Counted from the stretch's first letter, positions 11,801 through 20,790 are shown. The stretch is 64,000 nucleotides of DNA from Leptasterias polaris (GCA_037783415.1 JAZGTN010000016.1:2849001-2913000), one strand, 5' to 3'. A program made the numbers and translations. Notes: a model not told the origin generated them from the sequence alone.

Positions 11801-14800
11801 TGTGTTATTGAATATTGTTTTATTGGTTTAAATAATATGGAAATTACTCAATACTCTACCAAAACCGATACACATTATTTTGTAATGCTGATTTTCTTTT
11901 TGATTTTGACTTTTAGATTTCAGATGTTGGTTTTGTAAAGACAATTACATCAATAAAAAGAAAATCAAAACATTATGAATTTCAGGCTCTTGACTATATT
12001 AGTCCTGAGCGTTTGGTAGATGTCAACCACGTGATAGATAAACCCTGTAATGTCTACAGGTAGGTGTGCCCAATTTATGTTTAAGCTATTATATTTATAA
12101 GTCAAGTCTCAAATTTGCCCTGAAATAAATTCCCGATACCTGTATACACTGATCAAAACCTTGCCATAAATGGGGCAAACGCAGTGTCTCTCTTTAAACT
12201 GTCACGATACAATAAAAAAAAACTCACATGCTTATACCATTGTAATGTTTTTCAACTGTCCGTTTTATAATTGGCATGTTAGAACCCTCAAGTGCTCAAG
12301 AGAAACATAATTACGTTATTACAAAACCCTACCAGTTGACAACTGGCAATGCTTATCTCAATATACTGGCCATATACTGAGGGATAAAATAACTGATAGC
12401 AATCCCACAGTCTTCCAGAGGGTCTAGAGATTGTATTTTACCATTCCAGGGGCGGATCCACGAATATTTGCCAACAAAAGACTGAATGGAGGAATTCAAT
12501 TACCTCAAGACTAAGGCTTGTTTGGCAGTAGTGAATAGGGAAATCCCCTGAGTCCAGTCGACCAGTGGAAGTTCTAAACAACGTAGCGTGTAAACGACAT
12601 TGCCCTGGCCACTCAAACTTTCAATTATGTTTCTCAAGCGTATTCTCTTAAAAGTCAAGAAAAATGGGATTACAACTAAAAATTCATGCGCAGAGTAATT
12701 ACAAAAAACGCTTAATCAGCCAGTTGCCGACTGGTAGGGTTACGCACTTAAGGGTTCAGTTTTCGGTGAACACAATCTTTTAATAATCTCTGATGCATCA
12801 GATAAGTACGAAACCCCAATCGTGTATATATTATTATCAGCGGGAACTAATTCGTTATAACGAATTAATAATTCGTTATTACGAATTTGCAGTCCGTTAA
12901 AACTAATTTAATAATCCGTTATAACGAAATAATAATTCGTTATTACGAATTAATATTCCGTTAAAACGAAATAATAATCCGATAAACGAATTAATAATCC
13001 GTTAAAACGAATTAACAATTGGCCCACACCTCCATGGTGCGACTGAGCGGCCGAGTGCGAAGTGATGATTTTGGATGCGGCTTTCCTGCCATTTAACCAC
13101 TGCCGAAATAATCTTTTCGCACTCGGCCGTTCTGTTGCACCATGGAGGTGGGCCAACGGATTATTAATTCGTTTTAACGGATTATCATTAGTTTTAACGG
13201 ATTATCATTCGTTTTAACGGATTATTAATTCGTTATAACGATTTAGTTCCCGCTGATTACCAGTGGCACGATTGGGCTTCGCAGATAAGAGCCTCTGAAC
13301 TCACCAAAAGAATTTGTCCAACCCATCAATCCATCTTTAAGGCATCTGGAGGGGATGATTGGTTACAGCCATACAGGCGTTGCTGTTGTTGTATTATTTA
13401 TTTCATTTTAATATTTTGGCCAAAGGACCAACCCAGGGTTACTTCCTTTTCCCTAGCTATTTGGGTAGGTCTCGGGAGGAAATGTGGAATTTTTTTAAAA
13501 TTTTATTATTTTTGGGGGTGCTAAACAAAGTTTGTTTACAAACGGACAGTTGATAATAAGTGACTGATGGCATCACTACTGTACATTAGCTAAACTACAC
13601 ATGGGCCACACAGCTTTAAAAACATCCCGTTCGATAACACGATAGCTATTATAGACAAGATTGAAACCGAAACTTCCTCAACCTTTGATCTTGAGATGTG
13701 CACTGGAGGGACCCACGACACCCAAGGGAGCTGAAAATGTTAAAGTTGCTCATCGCGCAACTTTTGTATCAAGTACCACAAGGAAATATTCTTATTAATT
13801 GGTTTTATGTTTATTTATTTATTATAAAGCTACGGCATTGTTATGTGGGAAATTGCAACTGGAGAGGAACCATATAAAGGTATGTAAATAAATACCATTG
13901 TTTATTTGCAAGTCAGAAAGTTTTACTTGATAAAACCACAAGAAATGTAGTCAAGGCTGTTTTGTTTTTAATTGTTTACATTTCCCACATTTCCCTAATG
14001 TTTTTGTCATTTGTTCACAATGTTTAAAATTAAGAATGGCAGACTCAATTAAGATAAAACAAACAAATAAGTTAATTTTAAATATCAGGTCCCCTTTTTG
14101 CCGCCCAATTTTAGGGAAAAACAAAAACCAACATGGCTGCCAGCTGTTGTGGCAAAGTGTGAATCCCCATGACGTGATCACGTGATACTTGTTGTGCGTA
14201 TACTTGACCAAAGATTAAGAAAGTGATATGGTATCAGTAATATCTTGGTAGAAATATTGATTACACACTTCTGACCCCCCCCCCCAAAAAGAAATAAAAT
14301 AATAATTATAAAATGATGCGGTGACAAGTTTAGGCGGCCATTTTATTTCCATTAATAATGTATTATAGATGATGAGTTAATTTCTGCCCGATAAAGCAAA
14401 ATATGTTTTTTCCTAAGCTACCTCAAGGACGTGTGAAATAAATTGTTGAAATAAAATGTTTTGTGGTGGACTTTAATTATCAAAAGAGAAAAGGACAGTG
14501 TTTATATCCCGAACAGCAAAACGGCAGAATAGAGGCTCTATGCCACTAATTGTTTTGTACAAATTAAGGACATATTAAGTTATTTCGTTTCCTGGAAATA
14601 AGATTCGTCCGAACGGATCAATATTGCGTGGGAATTAAATAAATATTTCGAAGTTACGAACAATAGCTTTAGTCAACGAATTGTGAGAGAACGATACGTT
14701 ATTATTTTTTACCTATCTTTCGTGTTTACCCCCCCCCCCCTAATCTGTGTGCTCAACTTGCGAATAATATATAGGGTTGACGATTTGCTTAGGGATGTAA

Positions 14801-16770
14801 GTTTGTGACCTGTCTCGGTACCTGTTCTGCGGTATTTTTTGGTGTGTGTGACACTAAGAAATAGGTCTAAACGTTCATTAACGGTATAGTCATGATTTGA
14901 GAGAATTGCGGCGAGCGTGATTCACGTAACGGAACATTATAAACTATATAATTCTAACAATATTGATAACATGTTTAAAAGTAGTAGAATTGTTTCAGAC
15001 TAAAAACATTTATTTATGAATCTACCTTGCTGTCTGTTTCTGTTTTTGACTCTTTGATGTCGGGCCCAACGCAACTCCGACAATGGAGCGCAAACACAAA
15101 CATACACGCACTCGGGCACCAAACAAACGAGGTGCGAACGTTTCCAATTGGACGTCCAGGCGGAACGTTCCCACAAGAATGTTCAAAAAATAATGCCGCC
15201 GCCGTGTTCCAACGGGCATGCAGACGCAGTCCACCGAAAATGGAACGTTCAAATAGGAACATTCCGTTTTGACGGGAATGTTCCCGACTTTTGAGATGCT
15301 CATTTCTCTATCTATTTTTATTTTGTTTAGATTTTAAAGATCGTGAAGTCTGGGATTTTGTTCGAAATCAGAGAAAGAAAGAGTTACCAAACGAATGCCC
15401 AGAAGACTTCAAAGCACTGATTGATAATTGTCGAGAGTTTGACCCTTTAACCCGACCAAAGAGCGCTGGTGAGTACCGTAGAGCTAAAATTTGAAACACT
15501 GAATTAATGATCGGTTTATACAAGCATCCAAAGATTGGCGAGTACCTAAATCCATAGGTTGGCGAGTACCTAAATCCATAGGTTGGCGAGTACCTAAAAC
15601 CAGAGGTCGGTGAGTTCCTAAAACCAAACATTGGTGAGTTCCCAAGTCTGGAGTTTGGTGAGTTCCTAAATTCAAATGTGGTAAAAACCTAAATCTCGAG
15701 GTACCTAATCCGGAGGTTGGTGAGCACTTTGATTCTAAGGTTTGATCTAACCCTATGGATCAAAAGTTTAATCTCACCAACCCTTTAGGATCAGAAGTTT
15801 AACCACACCAACCCTTTGGATTAGAATTTTAATCGCACCAACCCTTCGGATTAGAAGTTTAACTAACCCTTTGGATCAAAAGTTTAACCAACCCTTTGGA
15901 TTAGAAGTTTAACCAACCCTTTGGATTAGACGTTTAACCACAACAAAACCTCTGGATCAGAAGTTTAACCGCCCCAACCCTTTGTATCAGAAGTTTAACC
16001 AACCCTTTGGATCAGAAGTTTAACCACACCAATACTTTGGATTAGAAGTTTAACCAACCCTTCGGATGAGAAGTTTAACCACACCAACCCTTTGGATGAA
16101 AAGTTAACCGTACCAACCGTTTAGATCAGAAGTATAATCTCACTAACCATTTGGATCAGAAGTTTAACCGCACCAACCCTTTGGATCAGAGGATTAACCA
16201 GAACTAATTTGTGTTTTTCGGGTTTTCATTTAATTTAAACAATCTTATATTTTAGTTATTTATTACTTCTGTTTTTGTCCTAAATTGTCCAACAGATGTA
16301 GTGGATAGTCTGAAAAGGCTGGTACGTATACAGCTGCATAATGACGTTCTATGTTACTGTGTTAATGTTATAACAACCATCGAAAACAACATCTAGGATT
16401 GCTACAAGATTCGTTTTTCTGGCTGGAGCCCTCATATTATAAAGTTGATACCAGTACCAATATTCCATAGAAGTTATTTCCATTTGAAACTGCATTTGGA
16501 GACTCTCAGTTCTAAAAAGATTACATAGTTTCAACATAAAACATGTTGTACGCCATATTGTTTCGATACAAGCTTGACCCCGCTCTATACAAATAGTTAT
16601 AATAATTGCGTTAATTGCTGACATGAAAAGCCTTGATTATTATTTGTATTTATATCGTGTTTTTCTACTAGAACGCAAAAACTGAACAAATGAAAACATG
16701 TTGACCTTGGAACTAATGAATCCTTTGTTGGCTTTCTTCACAGCATTTGAGGTCCCAAGAGGTACCATAG
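5415..16770 (+). CDS. MLKL-like protein: N-terminal helical region plus pseudokinase
   Basis: Ten exons join in frame: 5415-5805, 7217-7285, 8039-8156, 9273-9367, 10910-11124, 11917-12059, 13830-13879, 15331-15468, 16296-16321, 16744-16770 (stop TAG). The product is 423 residues; human MLKL is 471. Residues 1-131 are helical and charged, as in the MLKL four-helix bundle; 132-168 form a brace-like linker; about 170-415 are a kinase fold. The beta-3 lysine (VTLK, K188) and helix-C glutamate (E201 or E202) are present. The catalytic loop reads HRGLACNK (279-286), so the HRD aspartate is glycine and the asparagine is lysine. DFG is DVG (299-301). SPE (325-327) and YGIVMWEIATGEEPYK (345-360) strongly recall vertebrate MLKL. 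In vertebrates RIPK3 phosphorylates MLKL, which then permeabilises the plasma membrane; that function here is inference. The last two tiny exons are the least certain. Confidence 0.85.
6210..6655 (+). repeat. Two diverged tandem copies of a GC-rich repeat
   Basis: Near 6215-6350 and again near 6480-6630 the same order of motifs occurs: GGGTAAAAACAT, a CCTCtgAActGTCtaAGATTGCA-like segment, and GCGGGCCCCGGAC-CCACG with GTAAGGCTT. The copies are about 260 bp apart in the first intron of the MLKL-like gene. A G-run at 5839-5856 and a GGGCACGTGCCC-type palindrome at 5876-5888 lie nearby. I do not recognise the family. Confidence 0.6.
6691..6720 (+). repeat. Poly-C run in intron 1 of the MLKL-like gene
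   Basis: A near-uninterrupted run of about 20 cytosines follows GGACCA. Similar G or C runs occur at 5839, 14275, 14731 and 25990. Their exact lengths are prone to sequencing error. Confidence 0.85.
6855..7067. mobile_element. MITE with TATAGAC ends, 213 bp
   Basis: A perfect 20-bp terminal inverted repeat, TATAGACGATGTGACCTCTG, lies at 6855-6874 and in reverse at 7048-7067. No long target duplication is visible, so the outermost TA may itself be the duplicated target, as for Tc1/mariner-like elements. The element at 17297-17473 shares the TATAGAC terminus. It sits in intron 1 of the MLKL-like gene. Confidence 0.75.
7396..7419 (+). repeat. (GT)n microsatellite
   Basis: A run of about 12 GT dinucleotides in intron 2 of the MLKL-like gene. 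Confidence 0.9.
8584..8890. mobile_element. MITE, TAGCC family, copy A (5' end damaged)
   Basis: Positions 8620-8890 match most of the intact copy at 43348-43701, including the central palindromic segment TTGCTACC-GTTTCGGGTAGCAAAA and the 3' terminus CCTTGACAAAAGGCTA. The 5' terminus is lost or rearranged. AAGATGACAG just after the 3' end resembles AAGATTGACAG at 8573-8583, a possible decayed target duplication. The element lies in intron 3 of the MLKL-like gene. Confidence 0.75.
10264..10325 (+). repeat. Fragment of a foldback element like the one at 46326
   Basis: CCAACCAAACTACCATGTC, then AATTTGTGACGGGTATCCTGC and TTTTTGCTAAG, parallel the loop of the foldback at 46326-46516. The terminal arms are absent here. 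Downstream, at 10351, 10431, 10499 and 10585, a motif close to TCACGAAGAGCCACA recurs four times at 66-86 bp spacing. Confidence 0.5.
10910..11124 (+). CDS. MLKL-like exon 5: hinge to pseudo-catalytic loop
   Basis: This exon encodes residues 226-296. It begins with the hinge (WLIVLEYMQRGDL), then helix E with ALGGARGLNVIHDM, close to the ALGAARGL of human MLKL, and then LHRGLACNKFMV. Catalytic aspartate and asparagine are both missing, so phosphotransfer is very unlikely. The donor is AAG|GTAAGA. The 252-bp MITE at 11252-11503 lies in the next intron, only 127 bases from this donor. Confidence 0.85.
11252..11503. mobile_element. MITE, TAGACTTG family, 252 bp, with 9-bp target duplication
   Basis: The ends read TAGACTTGTGGACAAGTCGT and, at the other side, the near-exact reverse complement. 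The flanks are a perfect 9-bp duplication ACGTCGCAC (11243-11251 and 11504-11512). A second copy lies at 44805-45043. The interior is GC-rich with CTCTCGCG/CGCGAGAG palindromes and is non-coding. Location: intron 5 of the MLKL-like gene. Confidence 0.88.
12282..12758. mobile_element. Foldback element with GAACCC ends
   Basis: GAACCCTCAAGTGC and CCCTACCAGTTGACAACTGG near 12282-12350 return in reverse order and orientation at 12720-12758 as GCCAGTTGCCGACTGGTAGG and GCACTTAAGGGTTC. CAGGGGCGGATCCA inside at 12447 resembles a hAT-type terminus. The element lies in intron 6 of the MLKL-like gene. Confidence 0.55.
12836..13257. mobile_element. Nested foldback: ATCAGCGGGAACTAA arms around a second hairpin
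   Basis: The outer arms begin ATCAGCGGGAACTAA (12836) and end TTTAGTTCCCGCTGAT (13257). Next come arrays of the short palindrome TTCGTTATAACGAATTAATA on one side and its reverse form on the other. At the centre is a separate inverted repeat, 13021-13061 with 13115-13154 (GGCCCACACCTCCATGGTGC and CACTCGGCC). The whole 422 bp could fold into one long hairpin in intron 6 of the MLKL-like gene. Confidence 0.8.
15163..15283. promoter_or_regulatory. Cluster of GAAnnTTC (heat-shock-element-like) palindromes
   Basis: Five GAAnnTTC sites lie within 121 bp: 15163, 15177, 15243, 15257 and 15276. GAAnnTTC is the two-unit core bound by heat-shock factor. The cluster ends about 50 bases before exon 8 of the MLKL-like gene. 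It may instead be internal palindromes of a repeat, so a regulatory role is speculative. Confidence 0.3.
15537..15730 (+). repeat. 24-bp minisatellite with donor-like GGTGAGT units
   Basis: Units start at 15537, 15561, 15585, 15609, 15633 and 15657, exactly 24 bp apart, then become degenerate to about 15730. Each begins GGCGAGTACC or GGTGAGTTCC followed by TAAAtcCATAGgtt-like sequence. The true exon-8 donor at 15469 reads GCTG|GTGAGTACC, so the array iterates a sequence like that donor. Confidence 0.9.
15735..16198 (+). repeat. Minisatellite with unit AACCCTTTGGATCAGAAGTT
   Basis: About 17 imperfect copies of a 24-33 bp unit (AACCCTTTGGATYAGAAGTTTAACC with or without CACACC) follow directly on the 24-bp array, in intron 8 of the MLKL-like gene. 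The same unit recurs in reverse orientation at 21200-21345. Confidence 0.9.
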
Positions 16771-17203
16771 GTGGAACAGTAAGAGGACGTTCAGGTTCTA
16801 GACTTATTTTGCCTCGGTTTTTGTCAATGTAAAACAAATAGTGTATACGGGCTTTGGTTATAATCCAGATGTTTTTGTTGCATGACGTCAAACTATTTTG
16901 CCAATTTGAAGTAGAAATTCATTGTTTTTTATAAATGTAACAATTATTGTATTTAGCGTTTTTATGAGTCAGAGATATATATTTGTGCCTAAATCTAAAC
17001 GTTCGACCCATACTACTCAAAGAATCTTCACTGGCTTCCAATAGAACAGCGTATCAAATATACAACTCTACTACTCACCTACCGTTCACTAAATGGATTT
17101 GTCCCTTGTTACGAAGTACAGAACTAAAAACGAGGAAAGACTCTAATGACTAGGAAAGTGACTCCAAATAATGCAGGCTGACACTTCGAGTAAAAGAGAA
17201 TAG

Positions 17204-17209
17204 AATAAA
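17204..17209 (+). terminator. Candidate polyadenylation signal, MLKL-like gene
   Basis: An AATAAA hexamer lies 434 bases after the stop codon at 16770. It sits just after the start of LINE-derived sequence (17022 onward), so it is only a candidate. Confidence 0.25.
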
Positions 17210-17296
17210 ATGTTAATTCTCGTCCCTCATCTTCACAAATTACAACAACAATTAAACTACAATACCGGTATCAACATAAAGTTTTTACAGCGGTGC

Positions 17297-17473
17297 TATA
17301 GACCTTATGCATTGACGTCACCAAGCCGCCATCTTAGAGGTAAACTGATGATGAAACAATGGAAACGCGCTGATTTGTACGCGCGGCGCACAGGACTGGC
17401 CAATGAGCATCTTCCTTTTGACCTCTAGGTGAGGGCGCCCTACTCAAATGACGTCATATGCATAAGGTCTATA
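17297..17473. mobile_element. MITE with TATAGACC ends, 177 bp
   Basis: A perfect 16-bp terminal inverted repeat, TATAGACCTTATGCAT, lies at 17297-17312 and in reverse at 17458-17473; similarity continues inward through TGACGTCA. The terminus TATAGAC is shared with 6855-7067. The element is inserted in the LINE remnant. Confidence 0.8.
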
Positions 17474-18352
17474 GGGGTGCCTATTGAATAATCATAGTTC
17501 TGAAGGTGGTAAGGGGAGACTCGGCGGCTGGGTCGACGACGCCTCTGTCCGTGGTGGTGGAACCGCAGTCATCGCTGACGAGTAGCCTCCGGGAGTCGGC
17601 CGTCCTATAGGTGAAACCATCAGGTCACGGCAGTCAGATCGCTTGAGCACATACGTCTTTCCCAGGGTTAGCTGCGAGACGGCAACCTCGGAAGAACTCC
17701 TTGATCATATTGGGCGTGGCTGGAGAGCAACAGCTCACAACGATGTTCAGCACCAAGTGGAAATTGAGCTCTAACGCGATCTAGGGCATGATACCCGTAT
17801 TTAACCAACTATGTAACATTGATAACATACTTAACATTCTACAGCTATTAGTAACTTTACTGAATGTGTGAATAGCATAACTAAGTTACACCCCGGTGGA
17901 GGGCAACAAAAGGTAAGTCTTGAACAACACACGTAAACCTATTGTAAAGACTGCGCATGTAACACCCTGAGTATATTTCCTCTCTTCTCAATATCTCTTC
18001 AAGTTCTCGTGCAGGTCTTCGTTCCTCCATTTCAACAAAGTTAATAGAATTAAAAACAAAGAGGAGTTGGGGTGACAGAGCTTTTATAGCTGCTGCACCC
18101 AGGTTATGGAACTCCCTATATACCCCATTCAATCAAAATACCAGCCAATCAAAATTTGTTCAAAAAAAACTTGAAAACCTATCTAATGTCTGAATTCCTT
18201 AGTTAAGATGTAGTGTATTTAACAATCTGATGTACTTAACGATGTTTAATTATTATTTAATTATGTTTAATTATTTTCGTTCTCTGCAACTTCTCATGTA
18301 CTTTCATATGTTTAATGTATCTACCTTGTTAGGCGCCTTGAGCATCCCTTGA

Positions 18353-18505
18353 GGCACGTTAAACCTCGGCACGTTAAACCTCGGCACGTTAAACCGGAGG
18401 TCGTTGGTTCAAATCCCGCTCTAGTCAATTTTCCTTTGTTCAACCCAAAATCATTAAAAAATTTACCCAGTCAGTTTCCCTTGTGGTTTATTATTTGATA
18501 TCTGA
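18353..18505 (+). mobile_element. tRNA-derived SINE, 5'-truncated copy
   Basis: From 18383 the sequence matches the fuller copy at 18672: ACGTTAAACCGGAGGTCGTT, the B box GGTTCAAATCC, then TTTACCCAGTCAGTTTCCCT and GTGGTTTATTATTTGATAT. Its start is preceded by a 15-bp tandem (GGCACGTTAAACCTC, twice, at 18353-18382). Confidence 0.75.
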
Positions 18506-18671
18506 TATAAAAAGTCGCATCCCCTTAAGGTGATCCCCTGGCTGCCGCTTCCCAGGTTGTATCGTATACTTGGGTGTGATCCCTGGCTACACGGCAGTTT
18601 ACGGTCGAATGGCTTCTGACTGGCACCCTCCGAACAAAGATATTGACAAAATAGGGAAACCGCCAACATAG

Positions 18672-18825
18672 GGCTAGATAGCTCAGTTGGTAGAGCGCCG
18701 GCACGTTAAACCGGAGGTCGTTGGTTCAAATCCCGCTCTAGTCAATTTTTCTTTGTTCAACCCAAAATCATTTAAAAATTTACCCAGTCAGTTTCCCTTG
18801 TGGTTTATTATTTGATATTATTATT
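18672..18825 (+). mobile_element. tRNA-derived SINE with tRNA-Asn-like head
   Basis: 18672-18743 can fold as a tRNA: acceptor arms GGCTAGA and TCTAGTC, A box TAGCTCAGTTGG, anticodon stem-loop with GTT in the anticodon position, B box GGTTCAAATCC. The anticodon stem has one mismatch and the T arm is weak. The body then continues as a non-tRNA tail shared with 18383-18505 and 19376-19445. The multiple copies and shared tail mark a SINE rather than a working tRNA gene. Confidence 0.8.
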
Positions 18826-18994
18826 ATTAATACAAATAACAAAACAAAATGACAATGAAGGTCTGTCGGGAACATTTAGATTTGTATAGGAAACCACTGC
18901 TTTAACTTTACACTTGGAAATATTTGTAGGGGCAGTACACAATGGTTTGTATACCCCGTAGCTGGATGATCACAAACAAATTCCCTCTTGGCCA

Positions 18995-19141
18995 TTGTGT
19001 TTCAGACCCAATCACTCAACTGGAACTGATTTACATGAAATAATCCCTAGTTGTCTTCAAGCTGTAGTGAATGGGCATGGGGAAAACACTGGTGCTGTAT
19101 TTATCGATATAAGTGAGGCCTTTGATTCAGTAGATGACTGG
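18995..19141 (+). pseudogene. Non-LTR reverse transcriptase fragment
   Basis: The plus strand encodes FRPNHSTGTDLHEI, then GAVFIDISEAFDSVDDW. These are the conserved RT blocks around the first catalytic aspartate of CR1/L2/Jockey-type elements. The frame degenerates afterwards. The piece lies downstream of LINE sequence that encodes a more C-terminal region, so at least two insertions or a rearrangement occurred. Confidence 0.8.
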
Positions 19142-19375
19142 AGATGCGACATACAATCAACGATCGACCCCAGTTATGAATTGGTTGATATCTTACTTTT
19201 CCCATCGTCAAATATTTTATGGAGTTGCTTTCAACGATGTTAGTGTCCGGCAATAGTCCAGTATAAAAGCATAGTACCCGTGGCGTCATAAAGGTCCAAG
19301 AGCGTCCTCTATTGGCAGGTTTAAAACAGTTCAAATACACTTTTACTTACTTGATTTTTTGGGTGATCGTTTCAA

Positions 19376-19445
19376 AAATTGGGTTTGTCCAAACCCAAAT
19401 TATTAAAAATGTACCCAGTCAGTTTACCTTATGGTTTATTACTCG
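19376..19445 (+). mobile_element. SINE tail fragment
   Basis: CCAAACCCAAATTATTAAAAATGTACCCAG-type sequence, then TCAGTTTACCTTATGGTTTATTA, matches the tail of the SINE copies at 18383 and 18672. The tRNA-like head is missing. Confidence 0.65.
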
Positions 19446-19976
19446 ACCTTTCAAAAAATTAAATTGTGTATACTTAATGACTTTTATATAGATTACGTAT
19501 GTGTGAAATTGCAGATTGATGACGTCATCGAGGTATTACAAAAGGTGCACTTTTAGAAGTCGTTTATCTACCGAACCAAATGTTTGAGTAAATTGAAACT
19601 TGGTGTGTTGTTAGACAGCTATGTTTACTGCAATAAGTGGATATGACGTCATTATAACGTCATAATTTGATTTTGTATGATTTTTTTTTTTCAATTTCGT
19701 CCACTTATTACATATCTTGAAAACAAAACAAGCTACAATTAAAATTATTCTTGTACCAGGCTTGGAAGGTCGTACATACATTAAATAATGGAGTGAAGTC
19801 TTCATGTCGTCATCAATTGTAACCTTATATTACCACAAGTATAAGTACAGTTTTACAAGATATTCGTACACAGAACAACGCTGGCAGTTAAGCTGAAACC
19901 TTGCAAATATTATTCAAGCTGGGATGTGTTACATTTAAAAAAATAATGTTATTTCAACGAATCTTACATGAAGCCA

Positions 19977-20353
19977 CCTTTAAAGGTATTATACAGGATT
20001 GGTAGAGCTGACAAAACAGTCTCAAACAAAGTTCATGTTCTGTGTGATTAACCATATACATGAAATAACAAACCTGTGAAAATTTCAGCTCAATTGGTCA
20101 TCGAGGTCACGAGAAAATAGTGAAAAGAGACCTTATGTGTTTTCTGTTTTTCAAACATCGAGTTTATTATCGCGCGCGATAAAAACTATTGTTTTACTCA
20201 TTAATTTCTCAGAAACGAGAGCATTTTAGGCAGAAATATTTTAAGGAACCCTTTCTACCATTACTTACTTTAAATCATGTAAGTTATGTGTGAATCTGTG
20301 AACATTTGTGTTTTGCGATCTTACCAATAGTGTACAGGGCCTTTAAGGTACAT
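19977..20353. mobile_element. Inverted-repeat element with TTTAAAGG ends
   Basis: CTTTAAAGGTATTATACAGG with ATTGGTA at 19978-20005 has an imperfect reverse counterpart, TTACCAATAGTGTACAGGGC with CTTTAAGG, at 20320-20350. Inside, AACAAACCTGTGAAAATTTC with AGCTCAATTGGTCATCG is a repeat segment I associate with echinoderm genomes. The interior is non-coding. Confidence 0.5.
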
Positions 20354-20464
20354 TTTTCAAGGCTTTATATCAATTCCAGAGAGTAATTATTGAAGTATGT
20401 ATTTATCTTTTGATTTTAAGCAAAAGAATTGTTGAACTAACGTAACGCCGAAAGCCTTTGTTTT

Positions 20465-20790
20465 GTTAATAAGCTATACGTTTGGTAATCACTCTTAAAC
20501 CAATGGCAATAAAAACGTATCAGTAAGAAACAATTTACTTTGAAGTAATGTGGTTATGTCAAAAATATATCAGTTTTTATGACCCAAAATTTGAATCTGA
20601 GAAACGTTTCTGCCAGAAACGTTTCTCAGATTGTGTATTCCTATTTGGGATTATTCTTCCTATAATAGGTGGAAATAATCGCTCCGGTTTTTGGCGATAT
20701 CTCAAAAACGCGACCACAGGTTAGTTTTATTGTATATATCTACATTTACAATGATTAAAACAATCGAACGGTTCCATAAACCAAAGGACA
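20465..20790 (-). repeat. Dispersed repeat, copy 2
   Basis: Reverse-orientation counterpart of 60-706. It contains the perfect hairpin TCTGAGAAACGTTTCTG / CAGAAACGTTTCTCAGA at 20597-20630. It lies directly after the element at 19977-20353. Confidence 0.6.

Larger units (their letters stand above)
17022..18193 (+). pseudogene. CR1/L2-like LINE remnant (C-terminal RT region)
   Basis: At 17031-17120 the plus strand encodes LHWLPIEQRIKY followed by LLLTYRSLNGFVPCY, a hallmark near the end of CR1/L2-type reverse transcriptases. At 18082-18193 it encodes FIAAAPRLWNSLYT then a lysine-rich end and TGA, another hallmark of the same ORF end. Between them are the MITE at 17297-17473, a GC-rich block and frame breaks. 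The LINE 3' tail motif AGGCGCCTTGAGCA follows at 18331. It is clearly dead. Confidence 0.75.

Noticed and set aside
15014..15303. Overlapping open frames on both strands before exon 8 of the MLKL-like gene
   Set aside because: They overlap in three frames over a GC-richer block with internal palindromes and resemble no protein.
15735..16198. CRISPR-like array
   Set aside because: Units are contiguous without unique spacers, vary in length and lie in a eukaryotic intron: a minisatellite.
16322..16394. Extension of the MLKL-like frame past 16321 as the last exon
   Set aside because: Reading through gives an unrelated tail; GTACGT at 16322 is a good donor and the next exon gives a compact end. 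The read-through form remains possible as a minor isoform.
18672..18743. Functional tRNA-Asn gene
   Set aside because: The anticodon stem has a mismatch, the T arm is weak, and the sequence continues into a tail repeated in two other local copies, so it is a SINE head.
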